From assembly GCF_002797735.1 (NCBI RefSeq), contig NZ_PGFG01000001.1, positions 2,584,001 through 2,648,000 of the forward strand: a stretch of DNA of 64,000 nucleotides. Reading direction: 5' to 3'. This DNA is from Thermoflavifilum aggregans. GTDB lineage: Bacteria > Bacteroidota > Bacteroidia > Chitinophagales > Chitinophagaceae. Below the pieces are notes generated by a model, which was not told where the DNA came from, ran no database searches, and was given only the letters and a program-made list of their open reading frames with translations. The translations under genes and the position numbers were made by a program. Each line of letters starts with the position of its first letter. Positions within the stretch are counted from its first letter, which is position 1. This document shows positions 44,796 through 53,987 of the stretch, piece after piece.

Positions 44796-46091
44796 CTATT
44801 CGGGTTTCAGGTAGCACACACCACCTTTCATCACCAGCTTTACGTTGCGGATATCCTGAATCCGGCGAGAGGGATCACCTTCCACAGCAATCAGGTCAGC
44901 CAGAAGGCCGGGCCTTATGCGACCGACTTCATCGGCAATATGAAATACATCCGCATTCACGGAGGTAGCGCTTCGCAAAACGTCGATCGGTGCCATACCA
45001 TATTCCACCATAGCTTCCATTTCACGGGCATTGTCACCATGTGCAAATACACCTACATCACCACCCATGCAGATGGTTACCCCTGCCTGCAAGGCTTCCC
45101 GGAAGCTGCGTTTCTTTTCTGCAATACGCGGTGGATCCGGATCTATGCCTTTGCGCCATCCCTGGTAAGATGCGATAGCTTCATCGGCCGCTATGGTAGG
45201 ACATAGGGCAATGCCTTTTTGTTTCATCAGCCTGAATACATCGGCCGTACCGAAATCGCCGTGTTCAATGGTATTTACACCAGCCAGAATGGCCCTTCTC
45301 ATCCCCTCGGCGGTAACGGTATGCACAGCCACGATGCGTCCGCTGCTATGAGCCACTTCCACAGCTGCTTTTAGTTCATCCAGCGTAAAAGTGGGTTCAT
45401 TTTCTCCCCTCGGACCCCATCGGTAATCTTCGTAAATCTTAATTACATCAGCCCCTTGCTTAATCTGGTCGCGCACCGCCTGCATGATACCATCTATGCC
45501 CGAAGCTTCCTGGGCACCCTGCGGCACCTGCCAGTCGGGCCTGAATCCTTTGGGGCCATATGCGCCTGTAGCCACAATAGCCCTTGTTGCGCACAGCATA
45601 CGCGGACCCGGAATGATTCCTTTCTCAATGGCCTGCTTCAGCCCCACATCGGCATCATCAGCACCCTCCGTGCCGAGGTCTCTTTCTGTGGTGAAACCGG
45701 CCAACAGTGTAGCCCGGGCATGCACCACCGCTCTTGCCACACGCTCAGCAAAAGATTCTTTCAACACCTGATCATCCCACGATGTTTCGTTGTAGGGATG
45801 CAAAAACAAATGTCCATGACCTTCGATAAGCCCGGGCAGCAAAGTCATGCCCTTTAAAACCAGGACTCTGGCCTGCAGAGGGATGGAAAAGCTGCCTGAA
45901 TCTCCGGCTGCTGCAATCTGATTGTCTTTTACCATGACCCACCATCCGCTGTGCATCTGTTCGCCATCAAATACCCGATCTGCTTTGAATACATAAATCT
46001 GCTGGCTATCCGCATTGCGTATCTGGGCATGGAGAAAAGTAAAACCCAACAGATGATAAAAAATCAGTAAGGTGAATACAAACCTGTGCAT
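44796..46091 (-). CDS. Exported amidohydrolase family protein
   Basis: A 431-residue metal-dependent hydrolase with a signal peptide (about residues 1-22, ending FLHAQ). Features of the amidohydrolase superfamily are LLPGLIEGHGHLFLHP (HxH), VIKIYEDYRWG with the carboxylated-Lys position, IVAVHTVTAEGMRRAILAG (His), TIEHGDF (His) and CMGGDVGVFAHGDN (Asp). It resembles the imidazolonepropionase-like/Xaa-Pro dipeptidase group found as exported enzymes in Bacteroidota. Substrate is probably a peptide or cyclic amide. It is on the same strand as the amylase, 347 nt upstream of it, and probably forms a separate unit. Confidence 0.9.
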   Translation of the reverse strand: MHRFVFTLLIFYHLLGFTFLHAQIRNADSQQIYVFKADRVFDGEQMHSGWWVMVKDNQIAAAGDSGSFSIPLQARVLVLKGMTLLPGLIEGHGHLFLHPYNETSWDDQVLKESFAERVARAVVHARATLLAGFTTERDLGTEGADDADVGLKQAIEKGIIPGPRMLCATRAIVATGAYGPKGFRPDWQVPQGAQEASGIDGIMQAVRDQIKQGADVIKIYEDYRWGPRGENEPTFTLDELKAAVEVAHSSGRIVAVHTVTAEGMRRAILAGVNTIEHGDFGTADVFRLMKQKGIALCPTIAADEAIASYQGWRKGIDPDPPRIAEKKRSFREALQAGVTICMGGDVGVFAHGDNAREMEAMVEYGMAPIDVLRSATSVNADVFHIADEVGRIRPGLLADLIAVEGDPSRRIQDIRNVKLVMKGGVCYLKPE

Positions 46092-46213
46092 GACATGAAA
46101 ACTATATTTAAAAATAAAATTTTCATTTCATCCAAACATGCTAAAGCCAAACAAATTTTCAAACGTAAGCATCATCTTCCCTGTTCTATATTTTATTGCA
46201 GGATATCTGAGCC

Positions 46214-46243
46214 TTTGTTTTTCAATAAGATCCCTTAACTTCG
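46214..46243 (+). promoter_or_regulatory. Promoter of the SIMPL-domain gene
   Basis: TTTG (46214-46217), 18 nt, then TAACTTCG (46236-46243), a 7/8 match to TAnnTTTG with ideal spacing. The transcript would start near 46248, which rules out an in-frame ATG at 46138 and fits the signal-peptide start at 46294. Confidence 0.6.
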
Positions 46244-46293
46244 GGAAAATGAATGCACAACACACAACATGTTTTTTGAAAATTGATTTTCCT

Positions 46294-47013
46294 ATGTTAT
46301 ACAGATTATTTATGTGGATTGCACTGGCGGGAACCTGCAGCTTGTCTGCCATCACAGTGGTTCATGCTCAGAACAAAAATTTCATTGATCAACCTTATCT
46401 GGAAGTTTCGGGCATGGCTGATACTTCCGTTACGCCCGATGAAATTTATCTGCACATTCAGATCTCTGAAGCCGACACGAAGGGAAAAACATCGGTAGAA
46501 GATCAGGAACGGAAAATGGTGGATGCGCTGAAATCTCTGGGTATTGATCCGGAAAAAAATCTGTTTACCAGCGATCTAGCAAGTAACTTTCAATCTTATT
46601 TTCTCAGAGGCAAACAAATCTTAAAATCAAAGGATTATCTGCTGAAAGTCTCTACAGCCGTACAGGCCACACAGGTACTCATACAGCTGCAAAATATGGG
46701 CATTTCTAATGTTTCTTTGGATCATGTGGACTATTCGAAAAAGGAACAGGTTAGAAACCGGATGCTTGCCAAAGCCATAGAAGATGCACATGCCAAAGCA
46801 AAATCCATGGTAATGCCCCTGCATCAAAATATCGGTAAGGCTATTCATATCGTAGAAACTAGCGGAGGTCCCATCATGCCCTTGCAGGCCAATGCTATGA
46901 AAATGTCTGTAAGAACTTATGTACAGGATCAGGAAGCAGAACCACTCCCGCAAATTGATTTTGAAAAGATCAAAATTCAATCATCCGTGAATGTAGTATT
47001 TGCTTTGGAATAA
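46294..47013 (+). CDS. SIMPL-domain (DUF541) periplasmic protein
   Basis: A 239-residue exported protein with a signal peptide (MLYRLFMWIALAGTCSLSAI, ending VHAQ). The remainder is a SIMPL/DUF541 domain: LEVSGMADTSVTPDEIYLHIQISE at its start, the YLLKVSTAVQATQVLIQLQNMGI central part and AIEDAHAKAKSMVMPLHQNIGKA near the C-terminus. Members are periplasmic or outer-membrane proteins linked to oxidative stress (YggE) or signalling; no catalytic residues are known. The frame opens at 46138, but promoter position and signal peptide support the start at 46294. It appears to be a single-gene unit. Confidence 0.85.
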   Translation: MLYRLFMWIALAGTCSLSAITVVHAQNKNFIDQPYLEVSGMADTSVTPDEIYLHIQISEADTKGKTSVEDQERKMVDALKSLGIDPEKNLFTSDLASNFQSYFLRGKQILKSKDYLLKVSTAVQATQVLIQLQNMGISNVSLDHVDYSKKEQVRNRMLAKAIEDAHAKAKSMVMPLHQNIGKAIHIVETSGGPIMPLQANAMKMSVRTYVQDQEAEPLPQIDFEKIKIQSSVNVVFALE

Positions 47014-47112
47014 ATGCATGTGATGTGGAGAAGATAATATCGTATTTGTTTAGAATCATTCTTTAAGATGATAAAACAAAATCAGCGATTACCAACAGAG
47101 ATTAATCTGATT

Positions 47113-47130
47113 GAATTTGTCTGCAAATTC
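47113..47130. repeat. Inverted repeat upstream of the deacetylase
   Basis: GAATTTGTCTGCAAATTC is a perfect 7-bp inverted repeat with a 4-nt centre, 18 bases before the deacetylase start. Flanking ATCT/AGAT bases could extend it with a bulge. It may be an operator or an mRNA hairpin over the translation start region. Confidence 0.4.
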
Positions 47131-47147
47131 AGATGATAAAGTGAAGT

Positions 47148-47789
47148 ATGATGTACTGGACACGCACACCTTTCTGGATCAAATCCATGTTTCCCGACTG
47201 GATCTGGGATGTAAAGGAGGCTCAGCCTGCTGTGTATCTGACCTTTGATGACGGACCTCACCCGGAGATTACACCGTTTGTACTGGAACAGCTCCGGAAA
47301 TATCATGCACATGCTACCTTTTTTTGTATTGGTCATCGGGTGGTGAAATATGCTGATGTATATCAACAAATATTCATTGAAGAACACAGCATAGGCAATC
47401 ATACCTACGATCATCTGGATGGATGGAATGTGCCTGCACAGAAATATACAGACAATGTAATGCTGGCAGCTGTACATATCAACAGCCATCTGTTCCGCCC
47501 GCCATACGGACATATTACGCCCTGGCTGTATCGAAAATTAAAAAAACAATTGCCCAACATACAGGTTGTCATGTGGAATGTGTTAAGCGGTGATTTTGAT
47601 ACTTCCCTTTCACCACAGGTTTGTGCAGAGAAAGTATTGTTTAAAACACGACCCGGTTCTGTAATTGTATTTCATGATAGTGAAAAAGCACGACCACGTC
47701 TGGAATATGCGCTCCCGAGGGTATTGGCTTACTTCGAAAAAAAAGGATGGGCGATGAAAGCTTTGCCCTATCAAAAAATCAATTTGTAA
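47148..47789 (+). CDS. Polysaccharide deacetylase family protein
   Basis: A 213-residue NodB-type deacetylase. Motif 1 is LTFDDGPHPEIT (catalytic and metal Asp), motif 2 is GNHTYDHLDGW (H-x3-H metal pair), then LFRPPYGHITP, MWNVLSGDFD and VIVFHDSEKA, all at the expected spacing. There is no signal peptide, which is common for the short Bacteroidota homologues. It removes N-acetyl or O-acetyl groups from sugars such as chitooligosaccharide or peptidoglycan units. The TatD-like gene begins at the base after its stop codon, so the two are co-transcribed. The exact substrate is unknown. Confidence 0.92.
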   Translation: MMYWTRTPFWIKSMFPDWIWDVKEAQPAVYLTFDDGPHPEITPFVLEQLRKYHAHATFFCIGHRVVKYADVYQQIFIEEHSIGNHTYDHLDGWNVPAQKYTDNVMLAAVHINSHLFRPPYGHITPWLYRKLKKQLPNIQVVMWNVLSGDFDTSLSPQVCAEKVLFKTRPGSVIVFHDSEKARPRLEYALPRVLAYFEKKGWAMKALPYQKINL

Positions 47790-48560
47790 ATGGAATGGAT
47801 AGATACGCACACACATTTATTTCTTCCTGAATTTGATGCGGATCGGGATGAAGTGATTCAAAGAGCTCTACAGTCAGGCGTGACATATATGTTATTGCCC
47901 AACATTGATGAAAATAGCCTGCAGGCTTTGTATGCGTGTGCAACAAAGTATGCTGGTTGCTGCAAAGCCATGATGGGATTGCATCCCTGCTCAGTCAATC
48001 AGGAGGTAAAAAAACAATTGCAAATCATTGCAAAGCAATTCGATGAAAAAAAATTCATCGCCGTGGGTGAAATAGGACTCGATTATTACTGGGATCTTAG
48101 CTATCGTGCAGAACAGCTGGAAGCATTTCGTACACAGCTGCAATGGGCTGGTGAATGGCATTTACCGGTATCCATTCATAGTCGTTCTTCATTGGACGAT
48201 TGCATTCAGGAAATAAAAAACATTCAACGCGGACAATTAAAGGGCGTATTTCATTGTTTCACCGGAACTATTGAGCAGGCTAAACAAATTATTGATATGG
48301 GATTTGCACTTGGCATAGGCGGCGTTATTACCTTTCAGAAAAGCACAGCCCTGCGGGAAACCATCAGCCAGATACCGCCGGAACATATCGTGCTGGAAAC
48401 AGATGCACCTTATTTATCTCCCGTACCTTTTCGCGGTAAAAGAAATGAAAGCAGCCGGATTCCCTATATTGCCCAGACGCTTTCATCTCTGTATGGTTTC
48501 CAACAAAGTGAAATAGCACGCATTACCACAGCAAATGCCTTGCGGATTTTCCCGATATGA
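47790..48560 (+). CDS. TatD family metal-dependent hydrolase
   Basis: A 256-residue TIM-barrel metallo-hydrolase. Family motifs are IDTHTHLFLPEFD (HxH), AVGEIGLDYYWD (metal Glu), PVSIHSRSS (His), GVFHCFTGT (His) and VLETDAPYLSP (Asp). TatD-type enzymes act as 3'-5' exonucleases or DNases in DNA repair and turnover and occur as single-domain proteins of about 255-265 residues, which fits. It begins immediately after the deacetylase stop codon with no gap. Confidence 0.95.
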   Translation: MEWIDTHTHLFLPEFDADRDEVIQRALQSGVTYMLLPNIDENSLQALYACATKYAGCCKAMMGLHPCSVNQEVKKQLQIIAKQFDEKKFIAVGEIGLDYYWDLSYRAEQLEAFRTQLQWAGEWHLPVSIHSRSSLDDCIQEIKNIQRGQLKGVFHCFTGTIEQAKQIIDMGFALGIGGVITFQKSTALRETISQIPPEHIVLETDAPYLSPVPFRGKRNESSRIPYIAQTLSSLYGFQQSEIARITTANALRIFPI

Positions 48561-48753
48561 ACAAACAATCAACAAAACAGTAAAACAAAAATTGCTTTTT
48601 TGTAAAACATTGAAACAAAATCAAATGATCGCATTCAACTATCCAACTGCCAGATGCCATGGAAATATGTCTGCTTTGAAAATAAAAAGGAAATTTGCTG
48701 TACAGGCTTTCTGCTGAAAATCATAAGCTTGTCTGACAAATGATCCAACGCCC

Positions 48754-49920
48754 ATGGCCAACCGCAAACCGATTTATCTGGATTATTGTGCTACCACACC
48801 TTGTGATCCTGCTGTAGTGGAAGCCATGCTGCCTTTTTTTACCACCTATTTTGGCAATGCTTCTTCGGCTAGTCACCGGTATGGCTGGGAAGCTGCCGAA
48901 GCTGTACAGATAGCCCGTGAACAGGTTGCGAAGCTTATTCATGCCTCACCCGATGAAATCTTGTTTACCAGCGGTGCGACAGAGGCCTTGAATCTGGCCA
49001 TTCAAGGCTTGTTTACCCATTATCATGCAAAAGGCAATCATCTGATAACCTGCACCACCGAGCATCATGCCGTGCTGGATACGATGCAGTTTTTGGAACA
49101 ATACCGGGGAGCTAAAGTCACCCGTCTGCCTGTAAATGCAAACGGAAGATTGGACCTGGAAGAACTTGAAAATGCCATAACCAATCAAACCATACTCATC
49201 TGCCTGATGTACGCCAACAATGAAACCGGCGTATTGCATCCGGTAAGAACCATTGCGGAAATAGCGCACAAGCACGGCATTCCTTTTCTTACGGATGCTA
49301 CCCAGGCGGCAGGCATCCTGCCCATAGATGTGGAAAGAGATGGTATGGATCTGATGGCGATCAGCGCTCATAAGATGTATGGCCCCAAGGGGGCGGGAGC
49401 TTTATATGTGCGCAAACGTTTCCAGGGGCGACGGCTGCAGCTGGTGCCTTTGCTACACGGTGGTGGTCAAGAAAAGGGAATGCGATCCGGTACGCTGAAT
49501 GTGCCTGCCATTGTGGGCTTTGGTAAGGCAGCCGAGCTGGCTTTGCAATACCGGGAAGCAGCATATATACGTCTGCAAAAACTGCGTGATCAGCTGGAAG
49601 AAGCGCTGCGTATCGCAGGATGTAAGATTCATGTGCATGCCGAGCCCCGGCTGCCACATGTAACCCACGTTTATACACCCGGCATACCCTCGCGCATCCT
49701 GATTCCCGCATTGGCTGCAGAATTGGCCTTATCCGCCGGCTCTGCCTGCAGCAGTGCCACAGGCCAGCCCAGCCATGTACTAAAAGCCATGGGTCTAAGC
49801 GACGAAGAAGCTTTCAGCAGCCTGCGCATCTCCGTAGGACGCTTTACCACGGAAGAAGAACTGCAACACAGCATCCACCTGATCGGCAATGCTATCCAAC
49901 GTTTTCGTCAGGCCGACTGA
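48754..49920 (+). CDS. Cysteine desulfurase (NifS/IscS family)
   Basis: A 388-residue PLP enzyme that takes sulfur from cysteine, giving alanine and a protein-bound persulfide for Fe-S cluster or thiolated tRNA synthesis. It shows PIYLDYCATTPCDPAV at the start, TSGATEALNLAIQG, the CTTEHHAVLD histidine, the PLP lysine in AISAHKMYGPKG (about residue 207) and the active-site cysteine loop SAGSACSSAT (about 330-339), typical of the IscS/NifS group I enzymes. Length is normal. It ends 9 nt from the convergent cytochrome gene. No iscU-like gene is adjacent, so the pathway role (Fe-S or tRNA) is not settled. Confidence 0.93.
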   Translation: MANRKPIYLDYCATTPCDPAVVEAMLPFFTTYFGNASSASHRYGWEAAEAVQIAREQVAKLIHASPDEILFTSGATEALNLAIQGLFTHYHAKGNHLITCTTEHHAVLDTMQFLEQYRGAKVTRLPVNANGRLDLEELENAITNQTILICLMYANNETGVLHPVRTIAEIAHKHGIPFLTDATQAAGILPIDVERDGMDLMAISAHKMYGPKGAGALYVRKRFQGRRLQLVPLLHGGGQEKGMRSGTLNVPAIVGFGKAAELALQYREAAYIRLQKLRDQLEEALRIAGCKIHVHAEPRLPHVTHVYTPGIPSRILIPALAAELALSAGSACSSATGQPSHVLKAMGLSDEEAFSSLRISVGRFTTEEELQHSIHLIGNAIQRFRQAD

Positions 49921-49929
49921 AATCAGGAC

Positions 49930-50388
49930 TTACTGCTGGCCCGATTGAGCATCAATATAGGCTAGGATATTGTCAATGTCTTCATTCGAAAGCTGGGGGA
50001 AAGGCGTCATCTGCACCTGGTTATATTCCTTGTACAGGTTGATGGCTGCCGTATCGCCGCTGTTGATCACAGCCTGCGAATTGCGAATCCAGTTGTAAAG
50101 CCATTGCTTGCTGCGGATTTTGGTAACACCGGCAAGAGGTGGTCCGATCAACTTTTCATGGATGCGGTGGCAGGCCGAACAATTGGCCTGAAACAATTCC
50201 TGCCCCTTTTCCACTGCACTGCCGGCTGAAGAAGCTGTGCTAGCAGATGGAGATGTGGCAGTTGTTGCAGAAGATGCATTGCTGACAGGACTTGATGTGC
50301 CAGCCGACTGGTTGCTGCTATTGCTTCCGCACGCTGCAAGCAGGCCCAGCAGCACCGCAGTAGTACCAGTCCACAAAATCTTTTTCAT
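49930..50388 (-). CDS. Cytochrome c lipoprotein
   Basis: A 152-residue exported protein with a lipoprotein signal (MKKILWTGTTAVLLGLLAAC, Cys20), a low-complexity Ser/Ala/Thr linker (about 21-60), then one class-I cytochrome c domain with haem motif CSACH and downstream PPLAGV, ending near the haem-ligand Met in QVQMTPFPQLS. The protein is probably anchored in the periplasm and carries single electrons, perhaps to a terminal oxidase. The frame opens 12 codons upstream (50424), but the ATG at 50388 gives the signal peptide. It faces the cysteine desulfurase gene with a 9-nt gap. Confidence 0.9.
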   Translation of the reverse strand: MKKILWTGTTAVLLGLLAACGSNSSNQSAGTSSPVSNASSATTATSPSASTASSAGSAVEKGQELFQANCSACHRIHEKLIGPPLAGVTKIRSKQWLYNWIRNSQAVINSGDTAAINLYKEYNQVQMTPFPQLSNEDIDNILAYIDAQSGQQ

Positions 50389-50530
50389 GATGGATGGATT
50401 TTTGAGTTTCGACAAAAATAGCACGTTAGCCGTTTACCACAGCAATCATTTCCTGTTTGTGATTTGTGAAAATGACAGAAAACAGATATCCAAACCTCCA
50501 TAAATCTTATCTTGCACAGTTGTTTATGCT

Positions 50531-51274
50531 ATGCGGGCCATTCTGAAAAAAGAAATCAGCCAGTTTCTCAGCCATCTGGTGGGATACATTTCGCTGATCA
50601 TCTTCTGGGTAGTATGTGGATTGTTTTTATTTATTTTCCCGGATACTAGCCTGCTTAATGCGGGCTACGCCACTCTCGATGAATTGTTTACGCTGGCTCC
50701 CTGGTTTTTTCTGTTCTTCATTCCCGCACTCACCATGCGCAGCTTCGCCGAAGAATATCGCAGCGGCACCATGGAACTGTTGTTTACCAAGCCGCTTACC
50801 CATGCACAGATTATACTGGGGAAATATCTGGCTTGTGTGGTACTGATGATTATCGCTCTGTTGCCAACCCTTATGTATTATGCTACCATCAGGCATTTTA
50901 CCGATCCAGGCATTCCACTAGACAACGGCGGCATTGCAGGATCGTATGTGGGCTTACTGTTGCTGGGAAGCAGTTTTGCTGCCATGGGCATGTGGACATC
51001 CTCGCTTACGTCCAACACGATTGTGGCTTTTCTGCTGGCCCTGTTTGTAGGTTTCCTGTTTTATTTCGGCTTTGATGCACTGAGCCATTTGCAGGCATGG
51101 CAGGGCACGCTGGATTATTACGTGCAGATGATTGGCATTCAGTTCCATTACCAATCCATCAGCCGGGGTGTTATAGATACTCGTGATGTGATTTATTTTC
51201 TGAGTGTGATTTTCTTTTTCTTATACCTGACGCATCTGAATCTGAAATACAGATTCATTCAATTAAACGGATGA
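50531..51274 (+). CDS. gldF: Gliding-motility ABC transporter permease
   Basis: A 247-residue ABC-2 type permease with six hydrophobic helices. It opens MRAILKKEISQFLSHLVGYI and has the FAEEYRSGTMELLFTKPLT motif seen in GldF and related permeases. Together with the next gene it matches GldF-GldG of the Bacteroidota gliding apparatus, whose ABC component is needed for gliding in some species but is also found in non-gliders. The ATPase subunit GldA is not adjacent. The next gene starts 16 nt downstream. Confidence 0.9.
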   Translation: MRAILKKEISQFLSHLVGYISLIIFWVVCGLFLFIFPDTSLLNAGYATLDELFTLAPWFFLFFIPALTMRSFAEEYRSGTMELLFTKPLTHAQIILGKYLACVVLMIIALLPTLMYYATIRHFTDPGIPLDNGGIAGSYVGLLLLGSSFAAMGMWTSSLTSNTIVAFLLALFVGFLFYFGFDALSHLQAWQGTLDYYVQMIGIQFHYQSISRGVIDTRDVIYFLSVIFFFLYLTHLNLKYRFIQLNG

Positions 51275-51290
51275 TTGAAAAGCCGAATTG

Positions 51291-53009
51291 ATGCAAAAGT
51301 CAACTTCTTCATCTGTGTGGAAAAAATATCTGGGCCGTGCTTTCGGCATGTTATTGATTCTTTCCGGTTTGAATGTGGCATCAGCTTATGTCCATACCCG
51401 GTGGGATTTAACAGCTGAAAAACGATTTACACTTTCGCCTGCCACCATCCGTTTGCTAAAACATATCCATGAACCCATCCGGATTCAGATTTACCTGAGT
51501 GGCAAATTACCAGCCGGTTTCCGGCATCTGTCAGAAAGCATTCGGGATTTACTGAACAACTTCCGCAATTATGCCGGCTCGCGCATACAATTTAGCTTCA
51601 TTGATCCCGCTTCGTTCCCGGATTCAGTCAGATCGAAATTATATGATTCACTAACAGCCAAAGGGATCACTCCTTACAACCTGCAAGTACAACTCAGTGC
51701 TGCTGAAGGTTATTCTGAAAAACTGATTTTTCCCGGCGCAGTACTCAAAACCGGAAACAAAGAACGAACCATTGATTTGCTTGAAAGCAAAATAGCGGAT
51801 AATGCACTGGCTTCGCTGAATAATGCAGAAGCTTTGCTGGAATATAAATTTGCAAATGCTATTTATCACTTGCAGCAAACCAATCCTCCACTGATTGGTT
51901 ATATGCTGGGCAACGATGAACCCCTCGATCCGCGCGTAAATGATGCATTGACAATTTTAGCCAAAAACTATCTGGTTGATACCATTCCATTGAATAGTTA
52001 TCCTTACATTCCTCAGGATTTTAAAGCTATTGTATTTATCAAGCCTGAAAAACCTTTTACCACATCAGAAAAACTGAAGATTGATCAATATCTCATGCAT
52101 GGTGGTAAAATCCTGTGGTTTGTGGATGATTTAAATGCATCCATGGATAGCCTGAAGGATAAAACCAGTTTCATTGCTTTTGATAAAAACCTGCACCTGG
52201 AGGATTTGTTTTTTACCTATGGTGTGCGTATCAATCCCGATCTGATCCAGGATCTGCAATGCGATATGATTCCGCTGGTAGTGGGCCATGCAGGCAATCA
52301 GCCTCAGATACAGCTGGTACCCTGGCCTTATTTTCCTTTGCTTGCGCCCACGGACAATAGCCCTATCGTAAAAAACATGAATCCTGTATTGGGACATTTT
52401 GTAAACAGTGTGGATACGGTAGGCACACCCGACATCCGCAAAACCATCCTGCTTCGTTCATCGGCTTACAGTCGCATCATAGGATCACCGGTAAAAGTAT
52501 CGTGGAATGATGTGCGCATCAAGCCCGATCCGGCCTTGTTTCAGCATCCGTTCATACCTGCTGCCGTATTGCTGGAAGGACGTTTCCGCTCCATGTTTAT
52601 GAACCGGCTTGATCAGCAAACGCTGGATAGCCTGAACCATGTGTTTCCCCAGCCGGTGGCCGACAGCAGTGTGCCAACAGCTATGATTGTGGTGGGCGAC
52701 GGAGATATGGCTATGAATGAAATATCAGCCAGAGAAGGGCCTTTGCCCATGGGCAATAATGCCTACACACATGTGCAATATGCCAATCCACAATTTTTTG
52801 CCAATTGCCTGGAATACCTGACAGACACCAGTGGCATCATGCAAAGCCGGAACAAAACATTTATCCTGCGACTCATGAACTCAACCCACATCGAACAGCA
52901 AAAAAACCTCTGGCAGGCACTTAACTTCCTTGTACCAATTGCCTTTGGAATATTAATTGGAGCTGCATTTCAGATGTTTCGCAAAAAATCATATTTCACC
53001 GGCATCTGA
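51291..53009 (+). CDS. gldG: Gliding-motility-associated ABC transporter auxiliary protein
   Basis: A roughly 572-residue protein with an N-terminal helix (about residues 15-35), a large extracytoplasmic domain and a C-terminal helix (FLVPIAFGILIGAAFQMF). The YVHTRWDLTAEKRFTLSPAT opening and the IKIDQYLMHGGKILWFVDD-like segment (KLKIDQYLMHGG) are hallmarks of GldG and ABC-type_uncharacterised membrane proteins. It follows gldF after 16 nt and forms one operon with it. A TTG directly before the ATG could be read as start, but ATG is preferred. Confidence 0.9.
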   Translation: MQKSTSSSVWKKYLGRAFGMLLILSGLNVASAYVHTRWDLTAEKRFTLSPATIRLLKHIHEPIRIQIYLSGKLPAGFRHLSESIRDLLNNFRNYAGSRIQFSFIDPASFPDSVRSKLYDSLTAKGITPYNLQVQLSAAEGYSEKLIFPGAVLKTGNKERTIDLLESKIADNALASLNNAEALLEYKFANAIYHLQQTNPPLIGYMLGNDEPLDPRVNDALTILAKNYLVDTIPLNSYPYIPQDFKAIVFIKPEKPFTTSEKLKIDQYLMHGGKILWFVDDLNASMDSLKDKTSFIAFDKNLHLEDLFFTYGVRINPDLIQDLQCDMIPLVVGHAGNQPQIQLVPWPYFPLLAPTDNSPIVKNMNPVLGHFVNSVDTVGTPDIRKTILLRSSAYSRIIGSPVKVSWNDVRIKPDPALFQHPFIPAAVLLEGRFRSMFMNRLDQQTLDSLNHVFPQPVADSSVPTAMIVVGDGDMAMNEISAREGPLPMGNNAYTHVQYANPQFFANCLEYLTDTSGIMQSRNKTFILRLMNSTHIEQQKNLWQALNFLVPIAFGILIGAAFQMFRKKSYFTGI

Positions 53010-53011
53010 TT

Positions 53012-53019
53012 TATCTTTG
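53012..53019 (+). promoter_or_regulatory. -7 promoter element for the TerC gene
   Basis: TATCTTTG, a perfect TAnnTTTG match 31 nt before the terC start codon and just after the gldG stop. No TTTG is present at the normal -33 distance; a TTTC lies 14 nt upstream. Confidence 0.45.
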
Positions 53020-53050
53020 AACAAAATCGGTTTACTTCAAATAAAGGCTT

Positions 53051-53983
53051 ATGTCAAATACCCTTATCACCTATTCGCTTTTTGCTATTGTGCTGCTTTT
53101 TGCATTGATCTTTGATCTGGGGCTGATTAACAAAAAAGGAAAAAAAGTATCAGTCCAAATGGCCGTCTGGCAGACGATTTTATGGGTAAGCCTATCGCTG
53201 GCTTTCGGTATATGGGTGTGGTTTGAAAACGGACATGAGCTGGCTATTGAATATTACAGCGCATATCTGATGGAATGGTCTTTGTCTGTGGATAATATTT
53301 TTGTATTCATTCTCATCTTCGCTGCGTTTGACATCGGTGAGAAGCATTATGGCAGGGTATTGATGGTGGGTATTCTGATGGCTATTGTGCTGCGCATTCT
53401 TTTCATCTTTGCAGGTATCAGCCTGGTCAGCCGTTTTCATTGGATTTTGTATATGTTCGGTGCTTTTCTGGTTTATACTGGCTTTCAGATGTTTTTTTCA
53501 AAAGAAGATCGGGAGTTTAAACCGGATGAAAACCGCATGTATCGTTTTCTGAAGAAATATTTTCCTGTAAGCGATGGCATGGATGCAGAAGGCAATTTCT
53601 TTATCCGGGAATCCGGCAAAAGAAAATTATCCCGTTTGGGCGTGGTAGTAACCATTCTGGCAGGAACAGATGTGGTATTTGCCATGGATTCCATTCCGGC
53701 TGTGCTGGCCATTTCCCAGCATAAACTGGTGGTATATACTTCCAATATTTTTGCTGTGTTGGGATTGCGTTCCTTATTTTTTTTGCTGCAAGGTGCAGTC
53801 AACCGGTTTGCTTATCTGCAGCAGGGTGTATCCGTGATTCTTGTGTTTATCGGTTTGAAGATGCTGGCTGAATTGTTACACCTGCATATTCCCACTTATA
53901 TTTCCCTGTTGGTCATTGTATGCTGCATAGGCATCAGCATCGGAATATCCATGCTGGTAGCCGGCAGAGATAAACAATCCTGA
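53051..53983 (+). CDS. TerC/Alx family membrane protein
   Basis: A 310-residue integral membrane protein with about nine helices. Family features are AIVLLFALIFDLGLINKK at the start, EWSLSVDNIFVFILIF (conserved Asp in a helix), the loop RLGVVVTILAGTDVVFAMDSIPAVLAI (in parts: AGTDVVFAMDSIPA), and VLGLRSLFFLLQGAV. TerC/Alx proteins are implicated in Mn/Ca export and in metal loading of exported proteins. Length matches Alx (about 320). The MurF-Alr gene starts 4 nt downstream, so they are likely co-transcribed. Confidence 0.93.
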   Translation: MSNTLITYSLFAIVLLFALIFDLGLINKKGKKVSVQMAVWQTILWVSLSLAFGIWVWFENGHELAIEYYSAYLMEWSLSVDNIFVFILIFAAFDIGEKHYGRVLMVGILMAIVLRILFIFAGISLVSRFHWILYMFGAFLVYTGFQMFFSKEDREFKPDENRMYRFLKKYFPVSDGMDAEGNFFIRESGKRKLSRLGVVVTILAGTDVVFAMDSIPAVLAISQHKLVVYTSNIFAVLGLRSLFFLLQGAVNRFAYLQQGVSVILVFIGLKMLAELLHLHIPTYISLLVIVCCIGISIGISMLVAGRDKQS

Positions 53984-53987
53984 AATT

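Noticed and set aside
48535-48717. A 60-codon frame after the TatD gene
   Set aside because: It overlaps the TatD end, is rich in AT-driven Lys/Gln codons and shows no structure.
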